Assembly: GCF_900218065.1 (NCBI RefSeq)
Contig: NZ_OBMU01000003.1
Coordinates: 62,001-126,000, forward strand
Reading direction: 5' to 3'
DNA: 64,000 bases
DNA from: Novosphingobium sp. Chol11
GTDB taxonomy: Bacteria; Pseudomonadota; Alphaproteobacteria; Sphingomonadales; Sphingomonadaceae
A program made the translations under genes and the position numbers. Each line of letters starts with the position of its first letter. Positions within the stretch are counted from its first letter, which is position 1. The notes under the pieces were generated by a model that was not told the origin of the DNA, did not search any database, and saw only the letters and a program-made list of their open reading frames with translations. Of this stretch, positions 16,105 through 25,310 are shown one piece after another.

Positions 16105-17390
16105 TGTCCGGGCGGCTTGCGAGCAGGCCAGCGATGTGCGTTTCATCAGGAGGCGAGGACCGCGACACCGCGCGGGGCTTTCTGGGCTGGCGCATGGTGG
16201 CCATCGCGGCGGTCACGCAGAATGTAGCGGTGGGTCTGACCTTCGGCTCCTTTGGAACGCTGGTCCTGGCCATCGAAGAGCGGTTCGCGACGACCCGCAC
16301 ATTGTCCGCGCTTGGTATCTCGCTGGTCATCCTCATCTATTCGCTCAGCGCCCCTCTGATCAGCCCGTTGATCGCGCGGACATCGATCCGGCGGGTCCTG
16401 ACCACAGGCGCGCTGCTGGGAGCGTCGGGCTATTGTCTGCTCCCTCTGGCAGGCAGCATTGGCCAGTTCCTCGGCATCTTTGCGCTGTTGATCTCACCCG
16501 GCTTTCTGCTGCTGGGGGTCATTCCATCCAACATATTGGCGAGCAATTGGTTCGTGCGGCAGCAGGGACGAGCTCTGGGCTTCGTGACCATGCCGGTGTT
16601 CGTCATGCTGGTGCCGATGATCAGTGCCTGGGGTCTCCATCATTATGGACTGACCGCCGTATTGGTGGGCGTAGGCCTCGCGCACCTGCTTGTCCTGCCA
16701 CTTATGCCGTTCGTGATCGACCGTCCCGAACAGATCGGTCAGCAGCCCCTTGGCCACGCCGATGGGATCGCGCGCGCAGAAATACACCAGTTGCTTCCGT
16801 GGCGAACACTGCTCGCCCGCCCAGCACTGTGGCTCGTCACGCTGGCAGTCGGCATCGTAGTGGGCGGCGGCGTGCTGAAGGCCGCGCATATGGTGCCGCT
16901 CATCATGGGGCAGGGTTGGAGCCTGGAGGAAGCCTCCTTCCTCTTCGCCCTGTCCGGGGGCACCGGTATCCTGGGAGCGATGGCCTTTGGCTGGCTGGCC
17001 GACAGATTCGGTCCGGGCAGAGCATTGGCCGCGAACAGTGTGGTGCAGGGATTGGTGTGGTTCATCTTCCTTCAGCCCGCGCCCTATTGGCTGCTGGTCC
17101 TGGACGCGGTCGTCGTGGGGGCATGCGGGGGCGGCATCGCGGCGGCCCAAGGGGTGTTGCTCACCAGATTGTTCGGACCACGCAACTTCGCGCAAGTGAT
17201 GGGCATGGTGACGATGTTCACCGTTCCCTTCACCTTCGGCGCCGCCCCGCTCGCGAGCGCGCTTTTCGATGCCACGCACAGCTACTGGACGCCGATCGCG
17301 CTCCAGATCGCGGGCTTCGCTCTCGCTGCCGTCATTTTCCTGATCCTGCAGGCCCGCGGCGCTGCACAACTGCCGAATATGGAGAGATAA
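16104..17390 (+). CDS. Major facilitator superfamily transporter
   Basis: This encodes about 428 residues with roughly 12 hydrophobic segments (for example VAIAAVTQNVAVGLTFGSFG, ILGAMAFGWLADRFGPGRAL). The last of these resembles the MFS loop motif GxLaDrxGrr between helices 8 and 9. The protein resembles oxalate/formate-antiporter-like and monocarboxylate MFS carriers. It sits between an SRPBCC gene (1-base overlap) and an SDR (2-base gap), so it probably imports or exports an intermediate of the island's pathway across the inner membrane. Confidence 0.88.
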   Translation: MSGRLASRPAMCVSSGGEDRDTARGFLGWRMVAIAAVTQNVAVGLTFGSFGTLVLAIEERFATTRTLSALGISLVILIYSLSAPLISPLIARTSIRRVLTTGALLGASGYCLLPLAGSIGQFLGIFALLISPGFLLLGVIPSNILASNWFVRQQGRALGFVTMPVFVMLVPMISAWGLHHYGLTAVLVGVGLAHLLVLPLMPFVIDRPEQIGQQPLGHADGIARAEIHQLLPWRTLLARPALWLVTLAVGIVVGGGVLKAAHMVPLIMGQGWSLEEASFLFALSGGTGILGAMAFGWLADRFGPGRALAANSVVQGLVWFIFLQPAPYWLLVLDAVVVGACGGGIAAAQGVLLTRLFGPRNFAQVMGMVTMFTVPFTFGAAPLASALFDATHSYWTPIALQIAGFALAAVIFLILQARGAAQLPNMER

Positions 17391-17392
17391 AC

Positions 17393-18181
17393 GTGATATT
17401 GAAGGACAAGGTCGTCATCGTGTCAGGCATTGGGCCTGGCCTGGGACAGGAACTCTCGTCGCTGGCGGCTGCCGAAGGGGCCCATGTCGTGCTGGCCGCG
17501 CGTACCCCCTCGAAGCTGGACGCAGCGGAAGCCATGATCCGGGAAGCGGGACATGATGTGCAAGTCCTGAAAGTCCCCACCGACATTTCGAGGCGGGACG
17601 ATGTGGAGAGGCTGGTCGATGCAACCGTGGAGCGCTTTGGCCGTGTCGATGGCCTTATCAACAGTGCCTATATCCCGGGTGCATTTACCGATGTTGTCGA
17701 TGCTGACCTCGACGAATGGCGGCGGACGTTCGACGTAAATCTGTTTGGCACCGTTGGGCTCTGCCAATCCGTCATTCGGCAAATGCGCCAGACGGGCGGA
17801 GGCGCCATCGTCAATGTGAACACGCAAGTGACGCGCAAAGCCTGGGTGCAGCAGGCCGCCTATGCCACGTCCAAGGCTGCGCTCGCCATGGCGACGGTGC
17901 AGATGGCGACGGAGGTCGGGCGCTGGAACATCCGTGTCAACTCCACCTTCATGGGTTGGATGTGGGGACATTCGGTCGAACAGGCGCTCGATTACATGGC
18001 AAAGGAAAGTGGCCGGAGCGTCGCTGAACTGAAGGCGGAGCAGGAGCGGGGCATCGCCCTTGGCCGAATGCCGACCGATCGTGAATGCGCGCGGCCGATT
18101 ATCATGCTGCTGTCTGACTATTGCTCCGTGGTGACGGGCGCCAGCCTCGACATCAACGGCGGCGAATTCATGCCGGGTTGA
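17393..18181 (+). CDS. SDR family oxidoreductase with Thr in place of the catalytic Ser
   Basis: This encodes about 262 residues. VIVSGIGPGLGQELS is a slightly unusual TGxxxGxG motif, and AARTP at the end of strand 2 suggests NADP. The catalytic Tyr-Lys pair is YATSK. The Ser normally 13 residues before the Tyr is Thr here (NVNTQVTRKAW), which can still act as a hydroxyl donor. The GTG at 17393 has GGAGAG 6 bases upstream; the open frame extends back through the MFS gene but has no start there. It is coupled to the MFS gene and followed by the zinc ADH. Confidence 0.87.
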   Translation: MILKDKVVIVSGIGPGLGQELSSLAAAEGAHVVLAARTPSKLDAAEAMIREAGHDVQVLKVPTDISRRDDVERLVDATVERFGRVDGLINSAYIPGAFTDVVDADLDEWRRTFDVNLFGTVGLCQSVIRQMRQTGGGAIVNVNTQVTRKAWVQQAAYATSKAALAMATVQMATEVGRWNIRVNSTFMGWMWGHSVEQALDYMAKESGRSVAELKAEQERGIALGRMPTDRECARPIIMLLSDYCSVVTGASLDINGGEFMPG

Positions 18182-18189
18182 AGGAGGGG

Positions 18190-19233
18190 ATGTTGGAACT
18201 ATCCACCATGCGCGTCGCGGACTTCATCGATCCGGGGCAGATCGCCGCGCGCAGCGATGCGACGCGTCCCGTGCCTGCAGCCGGAGAGGTGATCGTTGCT
18301 GTCGAAGCTTGCGGCATTTGCGGGTCCGATCTGCACATGTTCCGCAACGGCAGCTATCGTGATCAACTCGTCCGCGCGACGCCAGAGGGCTATCATGTCC
18401 CCGGCCACGAATTCGCGGGGACCATCGACGCCATCGGCGAAGGCGTGGTGGGATGGTCAGTCGGTGAGCGCGTGGTCGGCGTGACGGGTCTGGGCGGCGG
18501 CATGGCCGATTATGTGGCTGTGCCCGTCAACCCATTTCAGCTGGTGCGCATGCCAGAAGGCGTGGACATGATTGAGGCAGCCACTACCGAACAGTTGGCC
18601 GACGGCCTTCAAATGGTGCGCAAGGCCGCGATCAAGCCGGGCGAGCATGTCGTCATCTTCGGTGTCGGCATCATCGGGCTGAGCGTCATCCAGGCCATTC
18701 GGGCGCGCGGGATAGAGGCTGGGCAGGTCATCGCGGTCGACGTTCATCAGGCACGACTGGAGGCCGCTCTGGCGCAGGGCGCGACTGCCGTGGTCAACGC
18801 CCGCGACGGGGACGTCTTCGATCAGGTTGCGGCAATCACCGGCATGGAAGAAGGCTATCAGGGCAAGTCCGCGCGGATCGGCGCGGTGATCGATTGCGCG
18901 GGCTACATCAAGCATATGCCCGGTCCTCCGCCGCTGGAAACCGCGCTGCGCCTCATCGACTTGGACGGCGGAAGGATCGTTTGCTTTGGCGCCTATGAGG
19001 ACCGGATGACGATCGACTTTGGTCCTATGATACAGAAGCAGCCGACAATTATGGGATCGAACGGCTATGCGGCCGAGGAACTGGTCGAAGCCTTGGCCTA
19101 TATGGCTGAGCGCAAGGTCGATCGTGCGTCTCTCATTTCCCACCGCTTCCCGATCTCGCAAGCACCCCAGGCCTTCGCCGCTCAATGTGCGCCGGAAGCC
19201 ATCAAGGTGATGCTGACGATGGAAAGGAACTGA
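18190..19233 (+). CDS. Zinc-dependent alcohol dehydrogenase (MDR family)
   Basis: This encodes about 347 residues of the medium-chain dehydrogenase family. Catalytic zinc ligands lie in ACGICGSDLHMF and PGHEFAGTIDAIGEG, and the NAD-binding turn is IFGVGIIGLSVIQ. The four-Cys structural-zinc loop is absent, as in several MDR subgroups. AAGGAGG abuts the ATG at 18190 with spacing under 4 bases, so initiation at the adjacent TTG (18193) is conceivable. It follows the SDR by 8 bases and precedes the KstD-like gene by 4, clearly one operon. The likely reaction is oxidation of a ring or side-chain alcohol. Confidence 0.9.
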   Translation: MLELSTMRVADFIDPGQIAARSDATRPVPAAGEVIVAVEACGICGSDLHMFRNGSYRDQLVRATPEGYHVPGHEFAGTIDAIGEGVVGWSVGERVVGVTGLGGGMADYVAVPVNPFQLVRMPEGVDMIEAATTEQLADGLQMVRKAAIKPGEHVVIFGVGIIGLSVIQAIRARGIEAGQVIAVDVHQARLEAALAQGATAVVNARDGDVFDQVAAITGMEEGYQGKSARIGAVIDCAGYIKHMPGPPPLETALRLIDLDGGRIVCFGAYEDRMTIDFGPMIQKQPTIMGSNGYAAEELVEALAYMAERKVDRASLISHRFPISQAPQAFAAQCAPEAIKVMLTMERN

Positions 19234-19237
19234 CGAG

Positions 19238-20905
19238 GTGGAAGCGTTCGACGAGGAAGTGGACGTCCTGATCGTGGGTTCCGGGGCTGCGGCGCTGACC
19301 GCTGCCATTATCGCCGCAGACAATCGCGCGAAGGTGGCGCTCATAGAGAAGGGCGATCAATTCGGCGGGACCTCTGCCACGTCGGGTGGCGTAATCTGGA
19401 TTCCTGCCAGCCATCTTGCCAAGGCCGCAGGCGCCGATGACAGCCCGGAAGAAGCCGCAAGCTACATAACGGCGTTGGCAGGCGACGATGCCGAGCCGGA
19501 GCGCATCAGGGCCTTTGTCGAAAACGCCCCGCGCATGCTGGCCTATATGCAGGAGCGGACGGAGGTCCGCTACGCCTCTATTCCCTACACCGACTATCAT
19601 GCCGAACTGCCGGGCGGAAAGATGGGCTGGCGCAGCCATGACCCTCAGCCGATAGATGGGCGGCGACTGGGCGCGGATCTTGCGCGGCTGCGGCCGACCC
19701 ATCCTGCGGGTATGCTGTTCGGCCGGATCAGCTGGACGGCGGCAGAAGCAGCACCGATGATAACGCGCATGCCCGGTTGGCAAAAAATGCTGACCCGCGC
19801 GCTTTGGCGGCATTATTCCGATGTCGGACAGCGCCTCCGCTCCACGCGCAGTCGGTTTCTGACTTCAGGCAATGCCCTGCTTGCACGGCTGAAGCTCTCG
19901 CTGGACGGTCGTCAGGCGGAGATACGCTATCGTCACGCGCTCATCTCCCTGATTGAGCGGAATGGCCGTGTACAAGGTGCGGTGGTGCAGACGCCAGCTG
20001 GAACGCTCCGCATCGCCGCGCGGCAAGCCGTCATATTGGCGGCCGGCGGCTTTGAACGTGATGCGGACATGCGGCGGCGCTACCTGACCGGATCGGCCAA
20101 TCCGGAATGGTCCGGCAGCCAGAACGGCAACACAGGCGATGCGATCCGTGCCGCCCAAGCTGTAGGCGGAGCCACGCGGCGGATGGATTCGGCTTGGTGG
20201 GCACCGACGATCAAGGTTCCCGGCGAGGATCGCGCCCGACCTCTCTTCTTCGAGCGCTCGCTGCCCGGATCCCTCATTGTCGATGCCAAGGGCCGCCGCT
20301 TCCTCAACGAAGCAGCTTCATACCACAAGGCAGGCGAAGCCATGCGCGATGCGGGCGGAGGGCAGGCCTGGGTGATTTTGGATGCACGGTTCAAATGGCG
20401 CTACCCGATGGGACCGTTGATGCCGATGATCCCCAGCTGGATGCATCCAAAGGCTGTACGGCGCATATTGCGCAAGGCGAGCAGCATAAGGAAACTCGCT
20501 GTGCAGATCGGGGTCAGCCCGGACGTGCTGGAGAAAAGCGTTGCCCGCTTCAACCATCATGCCAGCCGTGGAGAAGACCCGGATTTCAGCCGCGGTCAGC
20601 AACCCTATGACCGCTACTATGGCGATCCGAAGGTGAGCCCCAATCCTAACTTGTTGCCGCTGGAAAAGGCGCCCTTTTATGCTTTGCCCGTCAATGCGGG
20701 GGACATCGGCACCAATGGTGGGCTTGCGACGGATGGGAACGGCCGGGTCGTGGATGACATGGGGTCGCCGATCGAGGGCCTTTATGCCGTCGGCAACAGT
20801 GCGGCGTCGGTGACCGGGCGCTCCTACCCGGGTGCCGGGTCAACGATTGGGCCAGCCATGACCTTTGGCTACATCGCCGCGCGGCATGCCACGGGTGCGA
20901 ACTAG
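19238..20905 (+). CDS. FAD-dependent dehydrogenase, 3-ketosteroid delta1-dehydrogenase-like
   Basis: This encodes 555 residues. The N-terminal FAD motif is DVLIVGSGAAALTAA with GGTSATSGGVIW, characteristic of the KstD/fumarate-reductase group. Tyrosines matching KstD active-site positions are present: Tyr117 or Tyr120 in YTDYHAE, one in NEAASYHKAGEAM, and one in GRSYPGAGSTIGPAMTFGY, whose Tyr-Pro-Gly-x-Gly is the KstD catalytic signature. Such enzymes introduce a ring double bond next to a ketone. Initiation is at GTG with AAGGAA 8 bases upstream. The neighbouring ADH and SDRs suit a pathway for cyclic ketones, though a steroid substrate is not proven. Confidence 0.87.
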   Translation: MEAFDEEVDVLIVGSGAAALTAAIIAADNRAKVALIEKGDQFGGTSATSGGVIWIPASHLAKAAGADDSPEEAASYITALAGDDAEPERIRAFVENAPRMLAYMQERTEVRYASIPYTDYHAELPGGKMGWRSHDPQPIDGRRLGADLARLRPTHPAGMLFGRISWTAAEAAPMITRMPGWQKMLTRALWRHYSDVGQRLRSTRSRFLTSGNALLARLKLSLDGRQAEIRYRHALISLIERNGRVQGAVVQTPAGTLRIAARQAVILAAGGFERDADMRRRYLTGSANPEWSGSQNGNTGDAIRAAQAVGGATRRMDSAWWAPTIKVPGEDRARPLFFERSLPGSLIVDAKGRRFLNEAASYHKAGEAMRDAGGGQAWVILDARFKWRYPMGPLMPMIPSWMHPKAVRRILRKASSIRKLAVQIGVSPDVLEKSVARFNHHASRGEDPDFSRGQQPYDRYYGDPKVSPNPNLLPLEKAPFYALPVNAGDIGTNGGLATDGNGRVVDDMGSPIEGLYAVGNSAASVTGRSYPGAGSTIGPAMTFGYIAARHATGAN

Positions 20906-20949
20906 CGGGCTTCTGCTTTGCTGCGGCCTTTGTCCATCGGCTTCCCTTG

Positions 20950-20961
20950 AATTGATCAATT
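20950..20961. promoter_or_regulatory. Palindrome upstream of the NTF2-like gene
   Basis: AATTGATCAATT is a perfect 12-bp palindrome 43 bases upstream of the next start codon, in the 99-base gap after the KstD-like gene. Its place and symmetry fit an operator or internal promoter element of the island. No protein can be assigned from sequence alone. Confidence 0.35.
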
Positions 20962-21004
20962 AGCCTGTCCGCCTCTTTGCTACATCGAAAAAAGGAGAGG
21001 GTGA

Positions 21005-21454
21005 ATGACCAGCAGCGCAAATCGCGATCTGTTCGTAACAATGTTGACGGCGCTGGGCCGAAAGGACTTTGATGAAGTCGAACGCTGCCTGGCCGAGGAT
21101 ATCCTGTTTGAATGGCCATTTCCCGTCATGGATGGCTTCCCAGTGGAGCATCGCGGCGCACGCTGGTTCCTGGAAGCCATGCAAGCGAGCTGGCGCGACT
21201 TTGACGACTATGCCTATCGCATAGAAACCATCCATGACCTGGTTGGAGATGACCAGCTGATCGCCGAATACAGCTCGCACAGCCGGTATATCCCTACCGG
21301 CGCCCCATATTCCAATCGCTACATCAGCGTTTTCGATTTTGCTGGCGGGCGGATCACCCGTTGGCGGGAATATGTAAACCCACGCGTCGTCGCCCAAATA
21401 TTGGGCGAAGGAGCGTCCTGGAGCGAGGACGGCGGAGCACAGCGCCGGGTCTAA
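21005..21454 (+). CDS. NTF2-like (SnoaL-type) protein
   Basis: This encodes 149 residues of the cone-shaped NTF2 fold: LFVTMLTALGRKDFDEVERC, then FEWPFPVMDG and SRYIPTGAPYSNRYISVFDF. The final strand holds RITRWREYVNP, typical of ketosteroid-isomerase-like and SnoaL proteins. Members include isomerases, dehydratases and cyclases acting on ketones and polyketides. AGGAGAGG precedes the ATG. Lying between a KstD-like dehydrogenase and an SDR, an isomerase or dehydratase role is the best guess. Confidence 0.85.
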   Translation: MTSSANRDLFVTMLTALGRKDFDEVERCLAEDILFEWPFPVMDGFPVEHRGARWFLEAMQASWRDFDDYAYRIETIHDLVGDDQLIAEYSSHSRYIPTGAPYSNRYISVFDFAGGRITRWREYVNPRVVAQILGEGASWSEDGGAQRRV

Positions 21455-21560
21455 TCGATTTCGACGTATCCGGGCCGAACGCAAGATGATGTCCTGCATT
21501 ACACCCCGCGCGTCCCGACTGCCTGGTGGCGGACAGAGGAATAAAGAAAGAGAGTGGATC

Positions 21561-22334
21561 ATGGAAAAGGCAATGTTTCCGGAGGGCGCTGCCCTTGTGT
21601 TTGGCGGCAGCGGCGGCATTGGCCGCAGCGTTGCGCAGAGTTTCGCGGAAGCTGGGGCTGACGTCGCGATCGGCTACCACAGCAAGGCGGATGCTGCGCA
21701 ATCGCTTGCCAGTCAAATTGAAGCAATGGGGTGCAAGGTTTCGGTCCATCGCGGCGACGTGCGCGATCAGGCACAGGTAGAGGCCTTGTTCGAGGCAGCT
21801 GTAGCCGCGCACGGCCGGGTCCATACCATTGTCTGGGCCGCCGGGCCTCTCGTCGATCAGGTGATGATAGGCGATATGACGCATGAACAATGGCGCCGGG
21901 CCATTGATACCGAGGTGCATGGTTTCTTCAACGCCGTGCAGGCTGCGCTGCCGCATTTCCGCGCGCGTGGCGGCGGCTCCTTCGTAACGCTTGGGTCCGC
22001 TGGCCATATGCACTGGCCGGAAAAGGATGGTCTGTCCGTCGCGCCGAAGGCGAGCAATGAGTCGCTGGTGCGCGGCATCGCCAAGGAAGAAGGTCGCAAC
22101 AACATCCGCGCCAACAGCGTGCTCGTGGGCGTGATCGAAGCGGGCATGTTCCTGGAACTCACCCGCCAGGGCGTCTTCGATACCCAATGGGTCGCCGAGG
22201 TGCAGAAGGGCCTGGCGCTCAAACGCTGGGGCCAGCCCGAGGAGATCGGCCACGCTGCCGTATTCCTGGCGTCCAATCGTGCCGCTTATGTGACGGGACA
22301 GCAGATTAACGTCTCGGGCGGCTACGGCATCTGA
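21561..22334 (+). CDS. SDR-fold protein lacking the catalytic tyrosine
   Basis: This encodes about 257 residues. The Rossmann motif VFGGSGGIGRSVAQ and the segment AAGPLVDQVMIGDM are normal, and the C-terminus YVTGQQINVSGGYGI is classical. At the YxxxK site the sequence reads SVAPKASNESL, so the catalytic Tyr is Ser while the Lys is kept. TLGSAGHM may supply the Ser. The protein may therefore catalyse an unusual reaction, a dehydration or isomerisation, or be non-catalytic. The ATG at 21561 is preferred over an in-frame upstream reading because it aligns with SDR N-termini. Confidence 0.82.
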   Translation: MEKAMFPEGAALVFGGSGGIGRSVAQSFAEAGADVAIGYHSKADAAQSLASQIEAMGCKVSVHRGDVRDQAQVEALFEAAVAAHGRVHTIVWAAGPLVDQVMIGDMTHEQWRRAIDTEVHGFFNAVQAALPHFRARGGGSFVTLGSAGHMHWPEKDGLSVAPKASNESLVRGIAKEEGRNNIRANSVLVGVIEAGMFLELTRQGVFDTQWVAEVQKGLALKRWGQPEEIGHAAVFLASNRAAYVTGQQINVSGGYGI

Positions 22335-22355
22335 CGCGGCAGGAGAGGGATAATC

Positions 22356-24488
22356 ATGGCTTACCGCCACCTCCTCGCGCCCGGACGCATCGGCGCCATG
22401 CCGCTGCGCAACCGCATCTTCATGACGCCGATGGGATCGAACCTGGCGGACGAGGATGGCATCACGGGTGACCGGCTGCGCGCTTATTATGAGGCGCGGG
22501 CGAAGGGCGGCGCGGCGCTTATCACCATGGGTTCGGTGTCGATCGGCTATCCCGAGGGATCGGGCAACTGGCGGAACGAAGCGATCTCCGACGAGCGGCA
22601 TGTGCCCGGCGTCAGGGCGCTAGCCGATGCGGTTCATGCGCATGGTGCAAAGCTCGCGATGCAGCTTCAGCATGCGGGGTTGGTCGCCATGAACGACATG
22701 CTCGCCGGGCGTCCGATCTGGACGCCCTCCATTCCAGCGGTCGGCAAGAGCGACGGCGACATGATGGAGGGCTTCCTGGAAGATGAGCTGGCGATCTTCA
22801 CCGCGCCCTTCGCGGCGATGGGGGAACCCAATTACAAGGTGATGACGGCGCAGGATATCGAGCAGCTGGTGCAGATGTTCGCTCGCGCTGCCGAACGGGC
22901 GAAGCGGGCGGGGGTGGATGCGGTGGAAATCCATGCGGGGCATGGATATCTGATCTCGTCATTTCTGAACCCATTAATAAATCAGCGAAAAGACGAGTAT
23001 GGCGGATCGATCGAGAACCGGTCGCGTCTTCTTTGTGAGATCATTCATGGGATCAGGTCCGCCGTGGGTCCCGACATGCCGATCTGGCCGCGTCTCGACA
23101 GCCAGCATTTCCTGATCGACGGCGGCATCACCGTGGAAGACGCCGCCACCACTGCAAGGCTTGCCCAGGAAGCGGGTGCCGACGCCATCCATGTGTCCGC
23201 TGACGGGCATCCTGGGCGCGGCCTGACCTATTCGACCGGCCACGCCACCGACATCCGCAACGGCTTCGTCGAGGCAGCCGCGAGGATCAAGGCGCGGGTG
23301 GACATTCCCGTCATCTGTCCGGGGCGGATCGAGCCCAAGGACGCCGACCGCTTCATCGCGGCGGGTAAGCTTGATTTCGTGACGATGGGCCGCAAGCTGC
23401 TGGCCGACCCCGCATTACCCAACAAATTGAAAGCGGGGCAGGCCGAGGCGGTGCGTCCCTGCGTCTATTGCTATACCTGCATCAGCCAGATTTTCTTCAG
23501 CCGCCCGGTCAAGTGCGCGGTCAACCCGGAGACAGGGTTCGAACGGGAAAGGGGGCTGCATCCTACGGCGCAGGCTCGGCACATCGCTATTATCGGCGGC
23601 GGTCCCGCAGGCATGGAAGCCGCGCGGAGAGCGGCGGCAAGCGGCCACCGCGTGACCTTGATCGAGGCAACCGGCGGGCTCGGCGGAACAGCGCGCTTTG
23701 CTTCGATCGCCTATGCGCCCAATCAGGGCATCGTCGACTGGCTGAAGCGCGAGATAGCAGCGCAGCCCAATGTCAGCATCCGCCTCAACACACGGGCCAC
23801 GCCTGAACTGCTGAGGGAAATCGCGCCCGACGAGGTGATCGTCGCGACCGGCGCGCGGCGCGAACTGCCGCCGATCCCGGGCGCCGACCGCGACAATGTA
23901 TTCAGTGGCGACGAGATGCGCAGCCTGATGCTGGCACAGGATCTTGGCCAGCTGAACGGCAAGATCGACGGCAAGACTCGCCTGATGATGCGCGCGGGCA
24001 AAGTGACCGGCCTAACCGCTCGTCCCGGCTTCGTCCGCGCGGCCAGCGACTTCTGGATGCCTTTTGGCAAGCAGGTCGTCATCATCGGGGGCGAACTGGT
24101 CGGCCTGGAACTGGCGGAGTTCCTGGCCAAGCGCGATCGCCGGATCGTCGTGATCGACGAAGCCTCCCGCATGGGCGCAGGGCTTCAGGTGGTGCGGCGG
24201 TGGCGTGTGCTTGATGAATTGAAGCATCTGAACGTCAAGCTGCTGCCCGGTGTCACCGACATCGCCATCGGCGAACGCACCGTCAGCTACGTGAACGGAT
24301 TTGGCCAGCGCCGGACCGTGGGCGCGGACCAGGTCATCATCGCGAAGGGCGCGCAGGGCGATGCGCGGCTGGCGGACATGTTGCGCGAGGCTGGTTTTCA
24401 GGTGCGCAGCATCGGCGACGCCAATGGCGTCGGCTATATCGAAGGCGCGATGCAGGATGCGGCGGATGCCGTCGCCGCGATCGGATGA
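22356..24488 (+). CDS. Old Yellow Enzyme / FadH-type NADH:flavin oxidoreductase
   Basis: This encodes 710 residues in the two-part architecture of 2,4-dienoyl-CoA reductase and BaiCD/BaiH-like enzymes. A TIM barrel (about 1-340; FMTPMGSNLADEDG, VEIHAGHGYLISSFLNP, KDEYGGSIENRSRL) binds FMN. Cysteines in CVYCYTCISQ and RPVKCAVNP bind 4Fe-4S. The C-terminal FAD/NAD module has IAIIGGGPAGMEAARRAA and VVIIGGELVGLELAEFLAKR. Such enzymes reduce activated C=C bonds of enones or dienoyl-CoAs. AGGAGAGG precedes the ATG. It is flanked by SDRs and fits reduction of a ring enone. CoA involvement is uncertain. Confidence 0.9.
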   Translation: MAYRHLLAPGRIGAMPLRNRIFMTPMGSNLADEDGITGDRLRAYYEARAKGGAALITMGSVSIGYPEGSGNWRNEAISDERHVPGVRALADAVHAHGAKLAMQLQHAGLVAMNDMLAGRPIWTPSIPAVGKSDGDMMEGFLEDELAIFTAPFAAMGEPNYKVMTAQDIEQLVQMFARAAERAKRAGVDAVEIHAGHGYLISSFLNPLINQRKDEYGGSIENRSRLLCEIIHGIRSAVGPDMPIWPRLDSQHFLIDGGITVEDAATTARLAQEAGADAIHVSADGHPGRGLTYSTGHATDIRNGFVEAAARIKARVDIPVICPGRIEPKDADRFIAAGKLDFVTMGRKLLADPALPNKLKAGQAEAVRPCVYCYTCISQIFFSRPVKCAVNPETGFERERGLHPTAQARHIAIIGGGPAGMEAARRAAASGHRVTLIEATGGLGGTARFASIAYAPNQGIVDWLKREIAAQPNVSIRLNTRATPELLREIAPDEVIVATGARRELPPIPGADRDNVFSGDEMRSLMLAQDLGQLNGKIDGKTRLMMRAGKVTGLTARPGFVRAASDFWMPFGKQVVIIGGELVGLELAEFLAKRDRRIVVIDEASRMGAGLQVVRRWRVLDELKHLNVKLLPGVTDIAIGERTVSYVNGFGQRRTVGADQVIIAKGAQGDARLADMLREAGFQVRSIGDANGVGYIEGAMQDAADAVAAIG

Positions 24489-24499
24489 AGGGAGGCGGC

Positions 24500-25216
24500 A
24501 TGTTCGATTTCAAAGGGCGTCATGTGCTTGTCACCGGCGGGAGCAGCGGCATCGGCGCGGGCATTGCGAGTGCCTTCATGGAGGCCGGTGCGCGGGTGAC
24601 GATCACCGGCACGCGAGAAGCGGTCGAACCGCAGTTGATCCCTGCCGGCGCAGAATATCACAGCCTGCGCCTGGAGGATCGGGACAGCGTCCACGCACTC
24701 GCAAACAGCCTCGGCAAGCTCGACATATTAGTGAACAATGCGGGCGGAACTTCGATGCCGGAGGATTTCGACGCGGCCATAGACGCCAACCTGAAGGGGG
24801 TGCATGCCCTGACCAGCGCTTGCTTGCCCCTGCTGGAGCAGACCGATCATGAAGGCGGCGGGGCGGTGGTGATGATCGCATCGATGATGGCGATATTCGG
24901 CAATTCCATGTTTCCCGGCTACAGCGCCGCCAAGGCAGGGATGCTGCTCCTGACCAAATCGCTGGCACAGCAATGGGGTGGCAAAGGGGTTCGCATCAAT
25001 GCGCTGGCGCCGGGCCCTGTTCGCACGCGCATGACCGAGCGTTATGCCGACGATCCTGTTTATGGCCCGGCGACCGCGCAGCGCATGGCGCTTGGCCGTT
25101 GGGGAGAGCCCAAGGACATCGCTGGTCCCACATTGTTCCTGGCGAGCCCCGCGGCGGCATTCATTACCGGAGAATGTCTGGTGGTGAGCGGTGGCTACAT
25201 GATCGCAGAGGCGTAA
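24500..25216 (+). CDS. SDR family oxidoreductase
   Basis: This encodes about 238 residues. VTGGSSGIGAGIASAF is the cofactor motif, and TGTREAVE at the end of strand 2 suggests NADP. NNAGGTSMPEDF, VMIASMMAI and catalytic YSAAK are intact, and the end is ITGECLVVSGGYMIAEA. GGGAGG at 24490-24495 supports the ATG at 24500; another ATG five codons upstream (24485) overlaps the previous stop. It is coupled to the OYE-like gene, pointing to consecutive reduction of C=C and C=O groups. Confidence 0.9.
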   Translation: MFDFKGRHVLVTGGSSGIGAGIASAFMEAGARVTITGTREAVEPQLIPAGAEYHSLRLEDRDSVHALANSLGKLDILVNNAGGTSMPEDFDAAIDANLKGVHALTSACLPLLEQTDHEGGGAVVMIASMMAIFGNSMFPGYSAAKAGMLLLTKSLAQQWGGKGVRINALAPGPVRTRMTERYADDPVYGPATAQRMALGRWGEPKDIAGPTLFLASPAAAFITGECLVVSGGYMIAEA

Positions 25217-25310
25217 GGGCCGCTCGGCTGCTGCGCAATTGGCAACATCTGATCAAGCCTCTACCATGCTGGAAACGGCCGCACAGGGCCGGTGCGGGAG
25301 AGGCACGAAG

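Noticed and set aside
16136-17392. An open frame extending the SDR at 17393 upstream through the whole MFS gene
   Set aside because: The upstream part is Arg/His/Pro-rich, low in hydrophobic core patterns, and overlaps a well-formed transporter. SDR homology begins only at the GTG at 17393.
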